Origin: Verrucomicrobiota bacterium
Lineage (GTDB): Bacteria; Verrucomicrobiota; Verrucomicrobiia; Opitutales; UBA953
Reading direction: 5' to 3'
Length of the DNA stretch: 12,038 nt
NCBI GenBank assembly: GCA_005798925.1
Contig: SYID01000103.1
Span: 1-12,038 of the forward strand
The first letter of the stretch is position 1, and each line of letters starts with the position of its first letter. The notes beneath the pieces are model-generated. The model was not told the DNA's origin and ran no database searches. It worked only from the letters and a program-made list of their open reading frames with translations. Positions 1 to 5,848 of the stretch are shown in pieces. The position numbers were made by a program, and so were the translations under genes.

Positions 1-52
1 CCATCAACGTGGCGATCTCGTCGAGGACGGCCGCGATGTCGTTCTTCTCCAT
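1..52 (-). CDS. polX: Probable DNA polymerase X family protein (PolX), N-terminal fragment
   Basis: Only the first 17 codons are inside the window; the gene runs off the left edge. The ATG occupies 52-50 and shares its A with the TGA stop of gmk (TGATG), so translation is probably coupled to gmk. The visible peptide, MEKNDIAAVLDEIATLM, resembles the opening of bacterial PolX (family X polymerase with a C-terminal PHP 3'-5' exonuclease). In that family an N-terminal helix leads into a sequence of the type ELKGENPFKVRAY, which would lie just outside the window. PolX acts in DNA gap filling and repair. The call rests on this short stretch only, so it is moderate; the reading frame and start are well supported by the overlap. 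Confidence 0.55.
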   Translation of the reverse strand, partial: MEKNDIAAVLDEIATLM

Positions 53-645
53 CACGGACGGCGGGACTTCTCGGCGAGGTAGATGGCCTGCAGCGCGGCG
101 AAGTCGGCCTCGCGGGTGCCGCTCTCGATCACGTGCTGATAAGTGCCGGCGTGGCGGAGCTCCTCTTCGGCGGCGGCCACGCGGCGGTCGATCTCGTCGG
201 CGGGGTCGGTGCCGCGGCCCGTGAGCCGGCGACGGAGCTCGGCGCGGTCGCTCACGCGGATGAAGACCGTGACGAGCGCGGCGGCCAGGCGCGGGTCCGC
301 GGCGCCCTTGGCGCGGATCGTGGCGGCGCCTTGGACGTCGACGTTCAGGAGCGCGTCGAAGCCCGCGCCGAGATGGGCGGCGACGTCGGCCGCGCGCGGG
401 CCGTAGAGGTTGCCGTGGACGAGGGCGTGTTCGAGGAAGACGCCCTGCGCGACCTGCTGCTCGAAGCTCGCGCGCGTGAGGAAATGGTAGTCGACGCCGT
501 CGGCCTCCCCGGGCCGCGGCGCGCGCGTGGTGCACGTGATCACGCGGCGGATCGCCTGCGGGCGGGCCTCGGTGAGACGGGCGCAGAGCGTGGTCTTGCC
601 GCTGCCGGCGGGACCGGAGACGACGATGAGCAGCGCGCGGCTCAC
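52..645 (-). CDS. gmk: Guanylate kinase
   Basis: Guanylate kinase, 197 aa, converts GMP + ATP to GDP + ADP in the cytoplasm. Visible motifs are the P-loop GPAGSGKTT (residues 11-19), the GMP-binding segment TTRAPRPGEADGVDYHF (39-55), NLYGPR (79-84, equivalent to the usual NYYGT), NVDVQGA (101-107), and the Arg-rich lid RLTGRGTDPADEIDRR (140-155). Length is normal for the family. The start is GTG at 645-643: it overlaps the TGA of the upstream membrane-protein gene by four bases (GTGA) and puts the P-loop about ten residues in, as in other guanylate kinases. A longer reading up to 777 is the same frame running into the neighbouring gene and is rejected. The end overlaps the probable polX start by one base. 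Confidence 0.95.
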   Translation of the reverse strand: MSRALLIVVSGPAGSGKTTLCARLTEARPQAIRRVITCTTRAPRPGEADGVDYHFLTRASFEQQVAQGVFLEHALVHGNLYGPRAADVAAHLGAGFDALLNVDVQGAATIRAKGAADPRLAAALVTVFIRVSDRAELRRRLTGRGTDPADEIDRRVAAAEEELRHAGTYQHVIESGTREADFAALQAIYLAEKSRRP

Positions 646-1172
646 GGCAGCCGGAAGGATTGGACGAGGCAGGCGGCGCCGAGCACGAGCAGCAGGCCGC
701 CGACGACGGTGCGCCGGCCGGCGGTCGCGAGCACCCAGTCGCATTGACGACCGAAGACAGGCGGCGAGCAGGCCCACCAGAAGCCGAAGAGGATCAGCAG
801 GCCATAGCTCACCGCTGCGTCGAGCAGGCTATGGGGCAGCTGGCGGTAGCCGGCGTCGAGGGTCGCGCGGGCGAGGAAGAGCATGAGCGCCCCGAGGGCC
901 CGGACGGACAGGAAATCGGGCATCGTGTAGAACGTCGCGAAGCTCGCGCCGATGAAGACCGCCACGACCGGCAGGCGCGGGATGCCCGCGAGGTCGGCCT
1001 CGGGGAGGTTGACGAGCCACCAGGCGAACCAGACGATGGCGGCCAGGCCGAGCAGGAGCGTCGCGCCCCGCGAACGCCGGAAGGCGCGCAGCACGGTCGC
1101 GTCGGCGAGGACGAGCGAGCCGGCGAGGAGCAGGCAGGCGGCGAGCGCGTAGTAGGCTTGGGCGAGGGTCAC
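642..1172 (-). CDS. Conserved-looking multi-pass membrane protein, function unknown
   Basis: A 176-aa protein I do not recognise. It is strongly hydrophobic, with five or six likely transmembrane helices around residues 5-25, 36-54, 66-84, 88-104, 116-136 and 153-172. Short loops carry Arg clusters (FRRSRG near 31-36, AGRR near 151-154). There are several Trp residues in helices 2 and 5, and Cys133 lies in the WWACSPP segment. There is no signal peptide and no catalytic motif I can name. The start is GTG at 1172-1170, preceded by CAAGG; the stop overlaps the gmk GTG by four bases, implying coupled translation. It lies between queG and gmk in one transcriptional direction. An inner-membrane location is inferred; no function is proposed. 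Confidence 0.75.
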   Translation of the reverse strand: MTLAQAYYALAACLLLAGSLVLADATVLRAFRRSRGATLLLGLAAIVWFAWWLVNLPEADLAGIPRLPVVAVFIGASFATFYTMPDFLSVRALGALMLFLARATLDAGYRQLPHSLLDAAVSYGLLILFGFWWACSPPVFGRQCDWVLATAGRRTVVGGLLLVLGAACLVQSFRLP

Positions 1173-1217
1173 GGCCTTGAGTTAGGACGACCCCCTCGGC
1201 CGAGGCAACCCGTAGGT

Positions 1218-2225
1218 TCAACGAGAGCGCAGACGGTCGACGGCCCAGGCGGCGTGTTCGGCGACCATCGGATCGGGTGAGCCGAGCAGAGCCTCCGCGG
1301 CAGCAAGGTCGGCGGGCGCGCCGATGTTGCCCAGGACCGTCAAGGCGTTGCGGCGCCAACGGGCGAGGCCGAGGCGCTCGACCGGCGTGCCCCGGAAGTG
1401 GGCGAGGAACTCCTCGTCGGTCCAGGCCAGCGTCTCGCGGAGGGGCGGATGCGGACGCGGGGCGAAATGCGCCTCGCGGGTGGCGACGGCCCACTTGTTC
1501 CAAGGGCAGACGTCGAGGCAGTCGTCGCACCCGAAGACGCGGTCGCCGAGGGCTTCGCGGTATTCGACCGGGATGGCTCCCTTGTGCTCGATGGTCAGGT
1601 AGGCGAGGCACTTGCGCGCGTCCAACCGGTAAGGGGCGATGATCGCGGCGGTCGGACAGGCGTCGATGCATCGCGTGCAGGAACCGCAACGATCCGGCTC
1701 CTTGGTCGCCGTGGGTTCCAGTTCGAGGGTCGTCAGGATGACGCCGAGGAAGAGCCAGGTCCCCGCGCCGCGGTGGATGAGGATCGTGCTCTTGCCCTGC
1801 CAGCCGAGGCCGGCGGCGGCCGCGACGGGTGGTTCGAGCACCGGGCCGGTGTCGACGTAGGGCTTCTGTTCGCCCCCGAGGGAGGCCATCACCGCGCAGA
1901 GCTGTTGGAGGCGGGCCAGGATCACGTCGTGGTAATCCGCGCCCAAGGCGTATTTCGCGATGCGGTAGCCGGCGGGCGGATGCGGCTGGTAATAGTTGAG
2001 CCCGACGACCACCAGGCTGCGGGCCTCCGGGAGCACCTTGCGGGCATCCGTCCGGCGGTCCGGGTTACGGGCCAGCCAGGCCATGTCGCCATGCATCCCG
2101 TCGGCGATCCACTTCTTGAAATAGTCCGCGCGGACGTCGGCCTCGACCGGCGCGACCCCGAAGGCGTCGAAGCCCAGCTCCTTCGCCGAAGCCGCGAGAC
2201 GCTGGCGGAGGGCGCGGGGGTCCAT
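1218..2225 (-). CDS. queG: Epoxyqueuosine reductase QueG
   Basis: 335 aa. QueG reduces epoxyqueuosine to queuosine in tRNA wobble position 34, the last step of queuosine synthesis; the family uses cobalamin and two [4Fe-4S] clusters. Seen here: N-terminal region with GMHGDMAWLARN (43-54), the active-site region YVDTGPVLE (123-131) with the conserved Asp125, GLGWQGKST (139-147), a ferredoxin cluster CGSCTRCIDACP (Cys180, 183, 186, 190), and a second cluster with Cys207 plus FGCDDCLDVCP (Cys233, 236, 240). A C-terminal HEAT-like helical segment spans about 285-335. The start is ATG at 2225-2223, four bases after the coaC stop. Upstream in-frame codons to 2297 only read through coaC and are rejected. 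No Shine-Dalgarno sequence precedes it, so coupling to coaC is likely. Confidence 0.94.
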   Translation of the reverse strand: MDPRALRQRLAASAKELGFDAFGVAPVEADVRADYFKKWIADGMHGDMAWLARNPDRRTDARKVLPEARSLVVVGLNYYQPHPPAGYRIAKYALGADYHDVILARLQQLCAVMASLGGEQKPYVDTGPVLEPPVAAAAGLGWQGKSTILIHRGAGTWLFLGVILTTLELEPTATKEPDRCGSCTRCIDACPTAAIIAPYRLDARKCLAYLTIEHKGAIPVEYREALGDRVFGCDDCLDVCPWNKWAVATREAHFAPRPHPPLRETLAWTDEEFLAHFRGTPVERLGLARWRRNALTVLGNIGAPADLAAAEALLGSPDPMVAEHAAWAVDRLRSR

Positions 2226-2229
2226 CGAC

Positions 2230-2778
2230 TCAGCCCAGGATCGAAAGCACGCGGCTGACGATCTCTTCGACCGGCGCCAGCTTGCCGACGCCTTCATAAC
2301 CGCAGGCCAGCATGCCTTCGGCCGGCTCGACCACCGCGTGGCCGCGGGAGCGGAGGGCCTTCAGGTTGGCCTGCGTGGCCGGGTGTTCGTACATCTTGCC
2401 GTTCATCGCCGGGCAGAGCAGGACCGGACCGCGGGTGGCGAGGTAGATGCTCGTCAGCAGGTCAGGGGCCAGGCCGTGGGCGAACTCCGCGAGGACGTTG
2501 GCCGAAAGCGGCGCGACGAGGAGCAGGTCGGAGGAGTCGGCGATCTCGATGTGGCCCGGGACGGAATTGGCGCCTTCGGCCCAGAGGTCGAACGCGACCG
2601 GCCGGCGGGAGAGCACCTGGAGGGTCATCGGGGTGATGAACTGCGTGGCGCCCTTGGTCATGACCACCTGGACCTCCGCGCCGTATTTGACGAGCTGCGA
2701 GGTCAGGTCCGCGGCCTTGTAGGCGGCGATGGAGCCGGTGACCCCGAGGGTGATGCGTTTGCCGACGAGCTGGGACAT
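2230..2778 (-). CDS. coaC: Phosphopantothenoylcysteine decarboxylase (CoaC-type flavoprotein, no CoaB domain)
   Basis: 182 aa, the FMN-dependent decarboxylase of coenzyme A synthesis, making 4'-phosphopantetheine from 4'-phosphopantothenoylcysteine. Visible motifs: GSIAAYK (15-21) at the FMN-binding start, active-site His76 in PGHIEIA (74-80), APLSANVLAEFAHGLAPDLL (89-108), the PAMN motif at 123-126 followed by GKM, and the substrate-clamp region ACGYEGVGKLAP (158-169) with the catalytic Cys159. In E. coli and most bacteria this domain is fused to CoaB (about 400 aa in all); here the protein stops after the decarboxylase domain, so CoaB must be encoded elsewhere. Start ATG 2778-2776 is chosen because MSQLVGKRITLGVTGSIAAYK matches the usual domain start. 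It is the first gene of the minus-strand group and divergent from gnd. Confidence 0.92.
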   Translation of the reverse strand: MSQLVGKRITLGVTGSIAAYKAADLTSQLVKYGAEVQVVMTKGATQFITPMTLQVLSRRPVAFDLWAEGANSVPGHIEIADSSDLLLVAPLSANVLAEFAHGLAPDLLTSIYLATRGPVLLCPAMNGKMYEHPATQANLKALRSRGHAVVEPAEGMLACGYEGVGKLAPVEEIVSRVLSILG

Positions 2779-2826
2779 GTCAGCGCCGGACGATGTGAAG
2801 GCCGTCGGATGAGGCGAGGGGAAAGG

Positions 2827-2842
2827 CGGCTCGGTCGAGCCG
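2827..2842. repeat. 16-bp inverted repeat in the coaC/gnd intergenic region
   Basis: Arms CGGCTCG (2827-2833) and CGAGCCG (2836-2842) are perfect reverse complements around GT. It could be an operator half-site pair or a small hairpin in the coaC leader. It is not next to a gene end, so a terminator role is unlikely. Confidence 0.5.
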
Positions 2843-2847
2843 AAAAG

Positions 2848-2876
2848 CGGTCCTTTTAGGCGAAACCGGCCCTTTT
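2848..2876. repeat. Direct repeat pair CGGYCCTTTT
   Basis: Copies at 2848-2857 (CGGTCCTTTT) and 2867-2876 (CGGCCCTTTT) differ at one base and are offset by 19 bases, close to two helical turns. They lie in the divergent intergenic region just left of gnd. A tandem binding site is possible, but chance similarity is not excluded. Confidence 0.35.
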
Positions 2877-2921
2877 CTTGTTTGCCATGCCTGCCGACGG
2901 GGGTTCGCATTGGCTCCTCTT

Positions 2922-4418
2922 ATGCAATCCGACATTGGTCTCATCGGTCTGGCCGTCATGGGTCAGAACCTCGCCCTCAACATCGCCGACCACGGCTTCG
3001 CGATCTCGGTCTACAACCGCACGACCGCCAAGACCGACGAGTTCGTGAAGGAAAACCCGAAGACCCCGGGCAAGCTGACCGGCTGCCCCACCATGAAGGA
3101 CTTCGCCGCCTCCCTCAAGAAGCCCCGCAAGGCCATCATCCTCGTCAAGGCCGGCGGACCGACCGACGCCGTGATCAACGAGCTCGCCGCGGTCTTCGAG
3201 CCGGGCGACATCATCATCGACGGCGGTAACGCTCTCTGGACCGACACCATCCGCCGCGAACGCGAACTCAAGGCCAAGGGCCTGCGCTTCATCGGTTCCG
3301 GCGTCTCCGGCGGCGAAGAAGGCGCCCGTTTCGGGCCGTCCCTCATGCCCGGCGGCGACGCCGCCGCCTGGGCCGAACTCAAGCCCATCTGGGAAGCGGT
3401 CGCCTCCAAGGTCGACGCCGTCACCGGCGTCGAGCTCACCGGCGCGACCCCGGGCAAGCCCATCAAGGGCGGCGTCCCCTGCGTGGCCCATATCGCCCCC
3501 GACGCCGCCGGCCACCACCTCAACACGGTCCACAACGGCATCGAGTACGGCGACATGCAGATGATCTGCGAGGCCTACGACCTCATGCGCGGCCTCCTGG
3601 GCATGAACCCGGACGAGATCGGCGCCGTCTTCGAAGAATGGAACAAGGGCGACCTGAACTCCTTCCTCATCGAGATCACCGCCAAGGTGCTCAAGCAGAA
3701 GGACCCCGAGACCGGCAAGCCGCTGGTCGACGTCATCCTCGACACCGCCGGCCAGAAGGGCACGGGCAAGTGGACGAGCGCCAACGCCCTCGACATGGGC
3801 GTCGCGGCCCCGACCATCGCCGAAGCCGTGTTCGCCCGCTGCCTCTCCGCCGTGAAGGAAGAGCGCGTCAAGGCCGCCAAGGTCCTGCGCGGCCCGAAGC
3901 GCGCGATGACGAAGCCCGACAAGGCCAAGGTCATCGAGCAGATCCGCGACGCCCTCTACTGCTCCAAGATCTGCTCCTACGCCCAGGGCTTCCAGCTCAT
4001 GCGCGAGGCCCAGAACGAATACAAGTGGAAGCTCAACTTCGGCGAGATCGCCCAGATCTGGCGCGGCGGTTGCATCATCCGCGCCCGCTTCCTCCAGAAG
4101 ATCACCGAGGCCTTCGGCAAGAAGCCTCGTCTGGCCAACCTTCTCCTCGACCCGTACTTCAAGAAGACCGTCAAGAAGGCGCAGAAGAACTGGCGCAAGG
4201 TCATCGCCCTCGCGGTGAAGCACGGCATCCCCGTGCCGACCCTCGGTTCGGCGCTCTCGTACTTCGACTCGTACCGCACCGAGAACCTCCCGCAGAACCT
4301 GCTCCAAGGTCAGCGCGACTTCTTCGGCGCCCACACCTACGAACGCAAGGACAAGCCCCGCGGCGAGTTCTTCCACATCGACTGGCCGGATCCTAAGCGT
4401 CCGCAGATCAAGGCCTAA
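2922..4418 (+). CDS. gnd: 6-phosphogluconate dehydrogenase (decarboxylating), with Asn at the catalytic Lys position
   Basis: 498 aa. The family oxidatively decarboxylates 6-phosphogluconate to ribulose 5-phosphate with NADP+ in the pentose phosphate pathway. Seen: Rossmann start GLIGLAVMGQNLALNI (6-21), IIIDGGN (97-103), GSGVSGGEEGARFGPSLMPGG (125-145), HNGIEYGDMQ (204-213), the family signature LDTAGQKGTGKW (273-284), RGGCIIRARFL (381-391), and the C-terminal RDFFGAHTYER (465-475). In known enzymes the helix before HNGIEYGD reads GHFVKMVHNG with catalytic Lys; here it is GHHLNTVHNG, giving Asn201 (codon AAC, 3522-3524). A loop before it (about 171-187) is longer than usual. The start is ATG at 2922; an in-frame TTG at 2910 is less likely. 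The leader is pyrimidine-rich, CTCCTCTT before ATG, with no Shine-Dalgarno. It is transcribed alone and ends at a strong hairpin. Confidence 0.95.
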   Translation: MQSDIGLIGLAVMGQNLALNIADHGFAISVYNRTTAKTDEFVKENPKTPGKLTGCPTMKDFAASLKKPRKAIILVKAGGPTDAVINELAAVFEPGDIIIDGGNALWTDTIRRERELKAKGLRFIGSGVSGGEEGARFGPSLMPGGDAAAWAELKPIWEAVASKVDAVTGVELTGATPGKPIKGGVPCVAHIAPDAAGHHLNTVHNGIEYGDMQMICEAYDLMRGLLGMNPDEIGAVFEEWNKGDLNSFLIEITAKVLKQKDPETGKPLVDVILDTAGQKGTGKWTSANALDMGVAAPTIAEAVFARCLSAVKEERVKAAKVLRGPKRAMTKPDKAKVIEQIRDALYCSKICSYAQGFQLMREAQNEYKWKLNFGEIAQIWRGGCIIRARFLQKITEAFGKKPRLANLLLDPYFKKTVKKAQKNWRKVIALAVKHGIPVPTLGSALSYFDSYRTENLPQNLLQGQRDFFGAHTYERKDKPRGEFFHIDWPDPKRPQIKA

Positions 4419-4433
4419 GCGCTTGGAGAGAAA

Positions 4434-4468
4434 CAGGAAGGGCGTCCGCAAGGACGCCCTTCTTCTTT
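4434..4468. terminator. Bidirectional intrinsic terminator between gnd and the efflux operon
   Basis: A perfect stem pairs AAGGGCGTCC (4438-4447) with GGACGCCCTT (4452-4461) around a GCAA tetraloop, extendable by one G-C pair (4437/4462). It is followed on the plus strand by a T-rich run (4463-4468). On the minus strand the downstream side reads CTGTTTCTC. It sits between two convergent genes, 19 bases after the gnd stop and just beyond the stop of the outer-membrane factor, so it can end both transcripts. Confidence 0.88.
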
Positions 4469-4474
4469 GGCCAG

Positions 4475-5779
4475 TTACTCGGCGGACCAACCGCCGCCGG
4501 TGGCGGCGGCGAGACGGACCGCGACCTGGCGGCGCTCCCAGACGACCAGCGAGAGCGTGCGGGCGGCCGTGGCTTCGTCTCGACGCGCAACGAGGATCTC
4601 GTTCTCGTTCGCGAGACCAGCCTGGCGGCGGGCTTCGGCGTTGGTGAGCCGGACGCGTACCGCGGTGAGCACCCGAGCGGTCAGTTCCTCCTGCATGGCG
4701 AGCTCGCGCAGATCGGCGAGCGCATCCTCGACTTCGCGGAAGGCGCTAAGGACGGCCTTCGTCCATTCCGCTCCAGAGCCGTCAATGCGCGCGCGGGCGA
4801 CCTCGAGGTTAGCTTCGCGCCGACCAGCGTCGAAGAGCGGCAGGTCTAGCGACGGCGTCAGCGTCCAGAATCTCGATGAGCCCCGACCGACCCGCGAGGC
4901 GGGATCGGCCTGCCAGCCGGCTTGGCCGTTGAGGGTCACGGAGGGATAGAAATCAGCGATGGCGGCGCCTTCGCGCGCGAGCGCGGCATCGATCCGCTCG
5001 GCCGCTACCGCGAGGTCGGGACGACGCAGCAAGAGCTCGGAGGGCACGCCCGCGCCGAAGGCAGGCATTGCGACGGATCCTTTAGCTTCCGGCAGCGGGA
5101 AGCCTGGAGTGGAACCAATCAGAGCACGGAGCGCATTCTCCGCGGCGGCGAGACGACGGCGACCGAGGCCTTCGTCGACCTTGGCCTGCGCGGCGGCGAG
5201 ACGCGCGGAGGAGAGCGGATCGGAGTCGAGCAAGCCTGCGACGACGGTCTTCTCGATAATCTCCATCTCGCGCCGGCGCGTCGCGAATTCGGCTTCCAGG
5301 TGGGCGAGCTGCTCGCGAGCGCCGCGAACGGCGAACCATATGCGGGCGACTTCGGCAGACAGGGCGAGATCCGCCTGTTGGGTCGTGAACTTGGCCGCGC
5401 GCAAATCGGCTTCGGCGGCCTTGGACTTGGCGGCCTCGCGGCCCCAGATGTCGAGTTCCCAAGAAGCCTTCACGCCAGCGGCGCCGACGTCGGTGCGACG
5501 CGGGATGCCGACGCCGAGCGGCACGCGACCGGTCTCCAGCGAGATGCGGGATGATTCCAGGCCGGCGCCGACGGCAACGGCGGGCTGATCGCCGGCATTG
5601 GCGGAGGCAAGCAAGGCCACCGCTTCACGCTGACGCGCGCGAGCGATGGCGAGATCTGGGCTGTTCTTGCGTGCCTGCGCGATGAGTTCGAGCAAGGCCG
5701 AATCACCGAACGCTTCCGCCCACTTCGCGTCGGCGACGGCGCCAGCCTGCGAGAACGCCGGGGCCGTGACACTGGTCAC
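4475..5779 (-). CDS. Outer-membrane efflux protein, NodT/TolC (OEP) family; start codon problematic
   Basis: The outer-membrane duct of a tripartite exporter. From the first canonical start (GTG 5779-5777) it is 434 aa. Seen: ASWELDIWGR (105-114), a first helical hairpin with Ala/Arg-rich coiled coil (115-220), the family motif LLLRRPDLAVAAE (249-261), IADFYPSVTLNG (274-285), LPLFDAGRR (313-321), and FREVEDALADLR (348-359). This is the two-repeat OEP layout of NodT-type outer-membrane lipoproteins. Starting at that GTG leaves no export signal. The frame stays open upstream to 5869 and encodes VKKSFLHAALVLAGC, a typical lipoprotein leader, but its first codon would be GTA (5848-5846) and no ATG, GTG or TTG occurs upstream. 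The true 5' end is therefore probably near 5848, through an unusual start, a mutated start codon or a sequence error. It overlaps the adaptor's 3' end and is last in the exporter operon. Confidence 0.85.
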   Translation of the reverse strand: MTSVTAPAFSQAGAVADAKWAEAFGDSALLELIAQARKNSPDLAIARARQREAVALLASANAGDQPAVAVGAGLESSRISLETGRVPLGVGIPRRTDVGAAGVKASWELDIWGREAAKSKAAEADLRAAKFTTQQADLALSAEVARIWFAVRGAREQLAHLEAEFATRRREMEIIEKTVVAGLLDSDPLSSARLAAAQAKVDEGLGRRRLAAAENALRALIGSTPGFPLPEAKGSVAMPAFGAGVPSELLLRRPDLAVAAERIDAALAREGAAIADFYPSVTLNGQAGWQADPASRVGRGSSRFWTLTPSLDLPLFDAGRREANLEVARARIDGSGAEWTKAVLSAFREVEDALADLRELAMQEELTARVLTAVRVRLTNAEARRQAGLANENEILVARRDEATAARTLSLVVWERRQVAVRLAAATGGGWSAE

Positions 5780-5848
5780 GGGCTTCGCCGTCGGATCATG
5801 GGCGCAACCTGCGAGGACCAGCGCCGCGTGTAGGAAGCTCTTTTTTAC
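5780..5848 (-). other. In-frame lipoprotein leader of the outer-membrane factor lacking a canonical start codon
   Basis: Read on the minus strand in the OMF frame, this stretch encodes VKKSFLHAALVLAGC followed by AHDPTAKP. It has a basic start (KK), a hydrophobic core, and the lipobox LAGC with the Cys that would be lipidated. Codons further upstream (to the TAG at 5872-5870) are ACG, CTT, CTC, AAA, AAG, CTC, CGG, with no usual start. GTA at 5848-5846 is one base from GTG, and GTG AAA AAG would be an ideal lipoprotein opening. The segment also overlaps the last codons of the adaptor gene in another frame. Confidence 0.7.

Larger units (their letters stand above)
2779..2921. promoter_or_regulatory. 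Divergent intergenic region between coaC and gnd
   Basis: These 143 bases separate two divergent genes, so they should hold both promoters. They include a palindrome at 2827-2842 (arms CGGCTCG and CGAGCCG, two-base spacer) and two near-identical direct repeats, CGGTCCTTTT at 2848-2857 and CGGCCCTTTT at 2867-2876, 19 bases apart start to start. The stretch 2843-2880 is noticeably richer in A/T than its surroundings, as expected for a promoter. I could not place convincing -35/-10 pairs. The role as promoter or operator is inferred from position and symmetry only. Confidence 0.45.

Noticed and set aside
1194..1205. 12-bp perfect palindrome CCTCGGCCGAGG after queG
   Set aside because: It lacks a real loop and a T run, and short GC palindromes are common in such DNA; not called as a terminator or operator.
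1398..2258. 286-codon plus-strand frame opposite queG
   Set aside because: queG shows all its Fe-S cysteines on the minus strand; the antisense frame has low-complexity composition.
2779..2910. N-terminal extension of the coaC frame
   Set aside because: The extension would cover most of the divergent intergenic region, and the CoaC domain begins right at the ATG at 2778.
2856..4490. 544-codon open frame on the minus strand opposite gnd
   Set aside because: It is antisense to a clear gnd gene; its protein is a Leu/Gly/Asp/Val/Glu-rich string with no domain. Long antisense frames are expected opposite GC-rich genes with G/C third positions, and it overlaps a strong terminator.
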